Origin: CAZAAW01 sp964483325
GTDB lineage: Bacteria; Pseudomonadota; Alphaproteobacteria; Rhizobiales; Kaistiaceae
Assembly: GCA_964483325.1 (NCBI GenBank)
Contig: CAZAAW010000021.1
Location: 1-48,051, forward strand
Reading direction: 5' to 3'
DNA length: 48,051 nt
The position numbers were made by a program, and so were the translations under genes. Below are positions 42,468 through 48,051 of this stretch, piece by piece. The notes under the pieces were generated by a model. That model did no database searches. It was not told where the DNA came from and was given only the letters and a program-made list of their open reading frames with translations. The first letter of the stretch is position 1; every line of letters begins with the position of its first letter.

Positions 42468-45380
42468 TTGAGGTTCGCGCGCCGGTTCGCAGCCATCGCC
42501 GCCGCCGCAGTCCTGGCGCTCGCCGTTCTCCCGGCGCTCTGGGCGGGGCCGGCCGCGGCTTTCGATACCGTTCAGGTGCCGCTTGACGGCAGCACGCTCG
42601 ACCTGACCGACGCCGTCGACCTCTTCCGCCAGGAAGACAACAAGATCCAGGTATCGACCGCCCCCGGCGCCGACGGCATCGTCCGCCGTATCGAGGTGAA
42701 CGCCCAGGAGCGCAGCAGCGGCTCCGACTGGGTGGTCTTCGCCCTCGCCAATAACAGCGACGAGCAGATCGACCGCGTGCTGGTGGCGCCGCATTTCAGG
42801 CTTTCCGGCTCCGGCCTGTTCTGGCCCGATCTCGGCGCCTCGCGCATCGCCTCCATCACGCCGAGCCAGGGCCTGGCGCCGGAGCGGCAGCCGAGCCAGG
42901 AGGCGGACGTCTTCCGCATCACCCTCGACCCCGGCGCCATCGTCACCTTCGTCGCCGAGCTGCGCACCCCCAACCTGCCGCAGCTCTATCTGTGGGATGC
43001 CGACGCCTACAAAGACCAGGTCAACAGCTACACCCTGTTCCGCGGCATCGTCCTCGGCATTGCCGGCCTCTTGGCGCTGATGCTGACGGTGGTGTTCGTC
43101 ATCAAGGGCACGGCGCTATTCCCGGCCGCCGCCGGCCTTGCCTGGGCGGTGCTGATCTATCTGTGCATCGATTTCGGCTTCTGGAACCGGGTGATCCATG
43201 TGGCGCCCGGCGACGACCAGACCTGGCGCGCTGCCGCCGAGGTGATCATCGCCGCGACGCTGCTGATCTTCAGCTACACCTATCTCCACCTGGCGCGCTG
43301 GCATATCCGCTACAGCCATGTCTTCATCGGCTGGCTGACGGGCCTGCTGATCCTCCTCGGCGTCGCCGTCTTCGAGCCGTCGGTGGCGGCCGGCATTGCC
43401 CGCTTCTCCTTCGGCGGCGCGGTGATCCTCGGCGCCGGGCTGATCGCGGTGCTGGCGCTGCGCGGCTTCGACCGCGCCATCATGCTGATCCCGACCTGGG
43501 TGCTGCTCGTCGGCTGGGTGGTGGTGGCCGGCATGACGGTCACCGGCTCCTTCGTCAACGACGTCATCCAGCCGGGCCTCGCCGCCGGGCTAGTGCTGAT
43601 CGTCCTCCTCATCGGCTTCACCGTCATGCAGCACGCCTTTGCCGGCGGCGTCGCCATGGTCAAGGGGCCGATCGCCGAGACGGAGCGGCGCGCCCTGGCG
43701 CTGACCGGCGCCGGCGACATCATCTGGGACTGGGACGTCGACCGCGACTACATCACCGCCGGCCAGCAGGCCGACGAGCTGCTCGGCCTGCCGCCGGGCA
43801 CGCTCGACGCGCCGGCGCTCGACTGGGTGAGCTACGTCCACAGCGCCGACCGCGACCGCTTCAAGGCGCTGCTCGACGCCATGATCGAAGTGCGCCGCGG
43901 CCGCATCAACCAGGAGTTCCGCCTCCGCTCCGAGGACGGCCATTTCCGCTGGTTCCTGCTGCGCGCCCGGCCGGTCCTGGCGGGCGACGGCGAGGTGCTG
44001 CGCGTCGTCGGCACGCTGCTCGACGTCACCGAGGAACGCATGGCGCAGGAGCGCCTGCTGCATGATGCCGTCAACGACAACCTCACGGGCCTGCCTAATC
44101 GCGAGCTGTTCCTCGACCGCCTCGGCGCAGCGCTGGCGCGCAGCCAGGCCGAAGGGGCGCGGCGCCCGGCGGTGTTCGTGGTCGACATCGATCATTTCAA
44201 GGAGATCAACGACGGCTACGGCCTGTCGGTGGGCGACTCGATCCTCCTGACGATCTCCCGCCGCCTCGCCCGGCTGATCAAGCCGCAGGACACCGTGGCG
44301 CGCATCGCCGGCGACCAGTTCGCCTTCCTGCTCCTGTCGGAGACGCAGCCGGAGCGCATCGCCGCCTTCGCCGAATCGGTCCGCCGCACCGTGCGCGCGC
44401 CGATCACCTTCGGCGAGAAGGAGATCTTCCTCACCGCCTCGATCGGCATTGCCATGGCCGACGAGAAGGCCAAGCCGCAGACCGACCCGGCCGAGGTGGT
44501 GAAGGATGCCGAGATCGGCATGTATTACGCCAAGAAGAACGGCGGCGACCGCATCGAGGCGTTCCGGCCGGCGCTGCGCCAGGCCGGCGCCGACATGTCC
44601 AACCTGGAGGCGGACCTGCGGCGCGCCCTCGGCCGCGACGAGATCAAAATCTTCTACCAGCCGATCATCCGCCTCTACGACCGCAGCATCGCCGGCTTCG
44701 AGGCGCTGGCGCGCTGGGACCATCCCAAGCACGGCCCGACGCCGCCGTCGGAATTCATCCCGATCGCCGAGCGCAGCGGTCTCATCGCCCAGCTCGGCCT
44801 GTTCGTCCTGGAGCGCGCCGCCCGCCAGCTGGCCGACTGGCAGCACGATCTCGGGCCGTCGGTGCCGCTTTTCGTCAGCATCAACGTCTCGTCGCGCCAG
44901 CTGCTGCGCCATGACCTCATCAACGACGTCAAGTCGGTGCTGGTGCGCTCCAGCATCGAGCGCGGCTCGCTGAAGCTGGAGGTCACCGAGAGCCTGGTGA
45001 TGGAGAACCCGGAATATGCCGCGCAGGTGCTGACCCGCATCCGCGAGCTCGGCGCCGGCCTGTCGCTCGACGATTTCGGCACCGGCTATTCCTCGCTTTC
45101 CTACCTGCAGCGCTTCCCCTTCGATACGCTGAAGATCGACAAGAGCTTCATCCGCGGCGAGCGCGGCAGCGCCCGCGACGTTATCCTGCAGGCGATCGTC
45201 CAGCTCGCCCACGACCTCAACATGGATGTCGTCGCCGAGGGCGCCGAGACCGAGGAAGACGTGACCGAACTGACCGATCTCGGCTGCGAATTCGCACAGG
45301 GCTTCCATCTCGGCCGGCCGATGACCAGCGCCGAGGCCGGGCGCCTGCTGCTGCGCGAGCGCAGCGTCGCGGTGGCATGA
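42468..45380 (+). CDS. Membrane-bound PAS-GGDEF-EAL protein, probable cyclic-di-GMP phosphodiesterase
   Basis: The 970-residue product has a signal peptide (about 1-29), a periplasmic beta domain (30-180) like 7TMR-DISM sensors, seven or so membrane helices (about 185-400), a PAS domain (about 415-545), a GGDEF domain (about 550-715) and an EAL domain (about 725-965). The GGDEF signature reads AGDQF (near residue 615), so cyclase activity is doubtful. The EAL site is intact: EALARW (near 744), LEVTESLVM, SLDDFGTGYSSL (near 867), KIDKSFI and AEGAETEE. It probably degrades cyclic-di-GMP in response to an envelope signal. The start is TTG at 42468 after GGGGA; upstream frame runs into an R3 repeat. 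Confidence 0.9.
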   Translation: MRFARRFAAIAAAAVLALAVLPALWAGPAAAFDTVQVPLDGSTLDLTDAVDLFRQEDNKIQVSTAPGADGIVRRIEVNAQERSSGSDWVVFALANNSDEQIDRVLVAPHFRLSGSGLFWPDLGASRIASITPSQGLAPERQPSQEADVFRITLDPGAIVTFVAELRTPNLPQLYLWDADAYKDQVNSYTLFRGIVLGIAGLLALMLTVVFVIKGTALFPAAAGLAWAVLIYLCIDFGFWNRVIHVAPGDDQTWRAAAEVIIAATLLIFSYTYLHLARWHIRYSHVFIGWLTGLLILLGVAVFEPSVAAGIARFSFGGAVILGAGLIAVLALRGFDRAIMLIPTWVLLVGWVVVAGMTVTGSFVNDVIQPGLAAGLVLIVLLIGFTVMQHAFAGGVAMVKGPIAETERRALALTGAGDIIWDWDVDRDYITAGQQADELLGLPPGTLDAPALDWVSYVHSADRDRFKALLDAMIEVRRGRINQEFRLRSEDGHFRWFLLRARPVLAGDGEVLRVVGTLLDVTEERMAQERLLHDAVNDNLTGLPNRELFLDRLGAALARSQAEGARRPAVFVVDIDHFKEINDGYGLSVGDSILLTISRRLARLIKPQDTVARIAGDQFAFLLLSETQPERIAAFAESVRRTVRAPITFGEKEIFLTASIGIAMADEKAKPQTDPAEVVKDAEIGMYYAKKNGGDRIEAFRPALRQAGADMSNLEADLRRALGRDEIKIFYQPIIRLYDRSIAGFEALARWDHPKHGPTPPSEFIPIAERSGLIAQLGLFVLERAARQLADWQHDLGPSVPLFVSINVSSRQLLRHDLINDVKSVLVRSSIERGSLKLEVTESLVMENPEYAAQVLTRIRELGAGLSLDDFGTGYSSLSYLQRFPFDTLKIDKSFIRGERGSARDVILQAIVQLAHDLNMDVVAEGAETEEDVTELTDLGCEFAQGFHLGRPMTSAEAGRLLLRERSVAVA

Positions 45381-45387
45381 TGACGAT

Positions 45388-45470
45388 GGGCGAGTGGCGA
45401 ATGGCGAGTGGCGAATGGGGGAAGAGGCGCTTCTTTTTCCCCTATTCGCTATTCGCCATTCGCCATTCGC
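45388..45470. repeat. R3 palindromic repeat, copy 2
   Basis: GGGCGAGTGGCGAATGGCGA and GTGGCGAATGGGGGA at the left pair with CCCCTATTCGCTATTCGCCA and TTCGCCATTCGC at the right. Nested units of 7-8 bases allow several pairings. It fills the 100-base gap between the EAL gene and ispH and touches the AGGA ribosome site of ispH. Confidence 0.85.
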
Positions 45471-45480
45471 AGGACGCGCT

Positions 45481-46443
45481 ATGAGCGCGGCCTTGCCCCC
45501 CCTCGATGTCCTTCTCTGCGCGCCGCGCGGCTTCTGCGCCGGCGTCGACCGCGCCATCCAGATCGTCGAGCTGGCGCTGCAGCGCTACGGCGCGCCGGTC
45601 TATGTGCGGCACGAGATCGTCCACAACCGTTATGTCGTGGAGAGCCTGAAGGCCAAGGGCGCCGTCTTCGTCGAGGAGCTCGACGAGATCCCCGATACGC
45701 AGCAGCCGGTGATCTTCTCCGCCCATGGCGTCGCCAAGGCGGTGCCGGAAGCGGCGGCGCAGCGCAACCTCTTCGCCCTCGACGCCACCTGTCCGCTGGT
45801 TTCCAAGGTGCACAAGGAGGCCGAGCTGCACCATCGCCGCGGCCGCGAGATCATCCTCATCGGCCATGCCGGCCATCCCGAGGTGGTCGGCACAATGGGC
45901 CAGCTGCCGGAAGGCGCCGTGCGCCTGGTGCAGACCGTCGAGGAAGCGCGCGCCTTCGTGCCGCGCTCGCCCGACGCGCTGGCCTTCGTGACGCAGACCA
46001 CCCTCTCTGTCGCCGACACGGCGGAGATCGTCGCCGTGCTGCAGGCGCGCTTCCCGGCCATCGTCGGGCCGCACAAGGAAGACATCTGCTACGCCACCAC
46101 CAACCGCCAGGAGGCGGTGCAGCGGGTGGCGCCCGAGGTCGACGCGATGATCGTCGTCGGCGCCCCCAATTCCTCCAATTCGCAGCGCCTGCGCGAAGTC
46201 GCCGAGCGCTCCGGCTGCCCGCTGGCGGTGCTGATCCAGCGCGCCGCCGATCTCGACTGGACGCTGCTGCAGGGCATCCGCCGCGTCGGCATCACCGCCG
46301 GTGCCTCGGCGCCGGAAGTGCTGGTCGAGGAGGTGATCGATGCCCTGTCGGCCCGCTTCGTGGTGACGACGACGCTCGTCACCAATGCCGAGGAACGCAT
46401 CGCCTTCGGCCTGCCGCGGCCGCTGCGCGTCGCGGCGGGGTAG
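45481..46443 (+). CDS. ispH: 4-hydroxy-3-methylbut-2-enyl diphosphate reductase
   Basis: The last MEP pathway enzyme makes isopentenyl and dimethylallyl diphosphate. The 320-residue product has the three [4Fe-4S] cysteines C19 (APRGFCAGVDRAI), C104 (DATCPLVSKVH) and C203 (EDICYATTNRQ), plus VYVRHEIVHNRYVVESLKAKG, FSAHGV and GAPNSSNSQRLREVA. AGGA lies about seven bases before the ATG. The longer open frame upstream is inside an R3 repeat and is not used. Confidence 0.97.
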   Translation: MSAALPPLDVLLCAPRGFCAGVDRAIQIVELALQRYGAPVYVRHEIVHNRYVVESLKAKGAVFVEELDEIPDTQQPVIFSAHGVAKAVPEAAAQRNLFALDATCPLVSKVHKEAELHHRRGREIILIGHAGHPEVVGTMGQLPEGAVRLVQTVEEARAFVPRSPDALAFVTQTTLSVADTAEIVAVLQARFPAIVGPHKEDICYATTNRQEAVQRVAPEVDAMIVVGAPNSSNSQRLREVAERSGCPLAVLIQRAADLDWTLLQGIRRVGITAGASAPEVLVEEVIDALSARFVVTTTLVTNAEERIAFGLPRPLRVAAG

Positions 46444-46451
46444 CCGGCGAA

Positions 46452-47417
46452 TTGGCTGTCTATACCGAAATCAGCAACGAAGAGCTCGACGCCTTCGTCG
46501 CCCGCTACGACATCGGCGCCGTGCTGTCGGTGAAGGGCATCGCCGAGGGCGTCGAGAACTCCAATTTCCTTCTCGTTACCGAGCGCGGCCCCTACATCCT
46601 TACCCTCTATGAAAAGCGCGTCGATCGCGGCGACCTGCCGTTCTTCCTCGGCCTGATGGACCATCTGGCGGCGCGCGGCATCTCCTGCCCGACGCCGGTG
46701 CATGACGCCACCGGCACGGCGCTCGGCACGCTCGCCGGCCGGCCGGCGGCCATCGTCACGTTCCTGCGCGGCGTCTGGGTAAGGCGGCCGCGCAAGGAGC
46801 ACTGCGCCGCGGTCGGCGAGGCGCTGGCGCGGCTGCATCTTGCCGCCGCCGACTTCGCCCTGACGCGCCCCAACGCGCTGTCGCTCGCCGGCTGGCAGAA
46901 GCTGGCGGGGATGAGCGCCGAGCGCGCCGACACGGTGCTGCCGGGCCTCCGCGACGACATCGCCGCCGAGCTCGCCTATCTCGCGGCGCACTGGCCGCAG
47001 GACCTGCCGACCGGCGTCATCCATGCCGACCTCTTTCCCGACAACGTCTTCTTCCTGCAGAACACGCTGTCGGGGCTGATCGACTTCTACTTCGCCTGCA
47101 ACGACATGCTCGCCTACGATCTCGCCATCTGCCTCAACGCCTGGTGCTTCGAAGCCGACGGCGCCCTCAACGTCACCAAGGCCCGGTCGCTCCTCACCGG
47201 CTACGCCAGGGTCCGCCCGCTCGGTGAGGCGGAGACGGCGGCGCTGCCGCTGCTGGCGCGCGGCTCGGCGCTGCGCTTCCTGCTCACCCGCCTCTATGAC
47301 TGGCTGACGGTGCCGCCGGGGGCGCTGGTTGTGCCCAAGGACCCCCTGGAATACCTCACCCGGCTGCGCTTCCACCGCAAGGCGGCGGACGCCTCGGCCT
47401 ACGGGCTGGCGCTGTGA
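46452..47417 (+). CDS. thrB: Homoserine kinase (type II, APH-fold)
   Basis: It phosphorylates homoserine for ThrC. The 321-residue product is the rhizobial and pseudomonad form with an aminoglycoside-phosphotransferase fold: VKGIAEGVENSNFLLVTERG, TLYEKRVDRGDLPFFLGLM, the catalytic GVIHADLFPDNVFF and the metal site LIDFYFACNDMLAYDL. The start is TTG at 46452, giving the family opening LAVYTEISNEELDAFVARYD; it is eight bases after the ispH stop. Its stop overlaps the rnhA start by four bases. Confidence 0.95.
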   Translation: MAVYTEISNEELDAFVARYDIGAVLSVKGIAEGVENSNFLLVTERGPYILTLYEKRVDRGDLPFFLGLMDHLAARGISCPTPVHDATGTALGTLAGRPAAIVTFLRGVWVRRPRKEHCAAVGEALARLHLAAADFALTRPNALSLAGWQKLAGMSAERADTVLPGLRDDIAAELAYLAAHWPQDLPTGVIHADLFPDNVFFLQNTLSGLIDFYFACNDMLAYDLAICLNAWCFEADGALNVTKARSLLTGYARVRPLGEAETAALPLLARGSALRFLLTRLYDWLTVPPGALVVPKDPLEYLTRLRFHRKAADASAYGLAL

Positions 47418-47893
47418 GTCCGGGCAAGACCGGGGCGGCGGAGGGCGGCCGCATCGCCGTCTGGACCGACGGCGCCTGCTCCGGCAATCCCGGCCCCGGC
47501 GGCTGGGGCGCCGTGCTGCGCTGGAACGGCCACGAGAAAGAGCTGAAGGGTGGCGAGCCGCACACCACCAACAACCGCATGGAGCTGTCGGCGGCCATTG
47601 CCGCGTTGGAGGCGCTGAAGAAGCCCTCGGCGGTCGATCTCTTCACCGACTCGCAATATCTGCGCGGCGGCGTCACCGGCTGGATCCACGGCTGGAAGCG
47701 CAACGGCTGGAAGACCGCCGACAGGAAGCCGGTGAAGAACGCCGACCTGTGGATGCGCCTCGACGAAGCGCAGGCGCGCCACGACATCGCCTGGCACTGG
47801 GTGCGCGGCCACGCCGGCACGGAAGGCAACGAACGCGCCGACCAGCTCGCCCGCGACGGCATGGCACCCTTCCTGAAGAGCCGCGCCGGCTAG
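47414..47893 (+). CDS. rnhA: Ribonuclease HI
   Basis: It cuts the RNA strand of RNA-DNA hybrids. The 159-residue product has all four catalytic acids, D19 (WTDGACSGNPGPGGWG), E57 (NNRMELSAAIAAL), D79 (FTDSQYL) and D143 (NERADQLARDG), and the active-site H133 (VRGHAGTEGN). The GTG start overlaps the thrB stop (GTGA), so ispH, thrB and rnhA form one coupled operon, as in other alphaproteobacteria. Confidence 0.97.
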   Translation: MSPGKTGAAEGGRIAVWTDGACSGNPGPGGWGAVLRWNGHEKELKGGEPHTTNNRMELSAAIAALEALKKPSAVDLFTDSQYLRGGVTGWIHGWKRNGWKTADRKPVKNADLWMRLDEAQARHDIAWHWVRGHAGTEGNERADQLARDGMAPFLKSRAG

Positions 47894-47914
47894 CATCGGC
47901 ATGCGCCTCCCGGC

Positions 47915-47967
47915 GGCGCTCCCCACCCGTCACGCGCCTTCGGCGCGCGCCACCCTCCCCGTTCCGG
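47915..47967 (+). repeat. R1 palindromic repeat, left half only
   Basis: GGCGCTCCCCACCCGTCACG and the small hairpin and left inner arm up to GTTCCGG match the start of complete R1 copies, then the insertion sequence begins. It lies 21 bases past the rnhA stop. Confidence 0.88.
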
Positions 47968-48051
47968 TGTATGGACCGGGGACATGGTGGACATGGGTTC
48001 GGAGACATCGTGGACAGTTTTCTGATCTCAAAGAGGAGGTCGGGATGCCGT
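47968..48051 (+). mobile_element. 5' end of an insertion sequence (probably IS481-like)
   Basis: The tip is TGTATGGACCGGGGACATGG; 47968-48016 is the inverted match (one mismatch in 49) of window positions 1-49. After the terminal repeat comes a short leader and the start of a gene with a strong ribosome site. The element runs off the window. Family assignment rests on the TGT tip and the MP... start and is tentative. Confidence 0.7.
48045..48051 (+). CDS. Transposase, first codons only
   Basis: ATG at 48045 is preceded by AGGAGGT (48034-48040) at four bases and is followed by CCGT, so the protein starts Met-Pro. This is how many IS481-type transposases begin (MPW...), but only two codons are visible. 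Confidence 0.45.

Noticed and set aside
45394..45480. N-terminal extension of IspH
   Set aside because: It is translated R3 repeat; the ATG at 45481 gives the normal IspH start.

Overview
This 48 kb, very GC-rich window looks like a chromosomal segment of an alphaproteobacterium, most likely of the order Hyphomicrobiales (Rhizobiales). The grounds are the coxB-coxA-ctaB-coxF-ctaG-coxC-DUF983-surf1 gene order, IalB-family, RT0821-family and DUF1344 proteins, an HDAC-xseB-dxs-tlyA gene set, and short palindromic intergenic repeats of rhizobial type. Genus cannot be told from the sequence alone. No tRNA, rRNA, CRISPR array or prophage was seen.

Layout. 1-102: the tip of an insertion sequence followed by the right half of a large palindromic repeat (called R1 here). 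230-3019: DUF1344 protein, aroC and a RibB with a dead RibA-like half. 3230-9216 (minus strand): an rRNA methyltransferase, tlyA, a 45-residue membrane peptide, a copper operon (SCO1, PCuAC, a Cys/His-rich secreted protein) and dxs. 9437-16269: a second DUF1344 protein, xseB, a histone-deacetylase-like hydrolase, a crotonase, a Sua5/TsaC-type synthase, a methyltransferase, a DnaJ-like protein, an RT0821-type lipoprotein and pdxH. 16498-22744 (minus): an RtcB-like protein, a Kef-type antiporter, TldD and IalB. 23199-30030 (plus): the aa3 cytochrome c oxidase cluster. 30128-31684: YqgE and a DsbD-like periplasmic protein. 31713-37357 (minus): a glycine cleavage operon behind a tandem glycine riboswitch, with csbD and osmC lying inside it. 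37708-47893: a lipoprotein, thrC, an M16 peptidase, a GNAT, a membrane EAL protein, ispH, thrB and rnhA. 47915-48051: the left half of another R1 repeat interrupted by the start of an insertion sequence whose transposase start codon is just visible.

How genes work together. The copper proteins at 5.6-7.2 kb probably supply the CuA and CuB sites of the oxidase at 23-30 kb, with CtaG, CtaB and SURF1. dxs and ispH are the first and last enzymes of the MEP isoprenoid pathway. thrB and thrC give the last two steps of threonine synthesis. The gcv operon encodes T, H and the split P protein of glycine cleavage under direct glycine control.

The most unusual feature is the intergenic repeat load: six full and two half copies of R1 (about 165 bp, all in the same orientation, all at the 3' side of at least one gene) plus at least five other palindromic families. 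Both window ends are insertion-sequence tips lying inside R1, which suggests the window is a contig broken at two IS copies. Also notable are a decayed thrC start upstream of thrC, frequent TTG start codons, and a probably leaderless small membrane protein gene.
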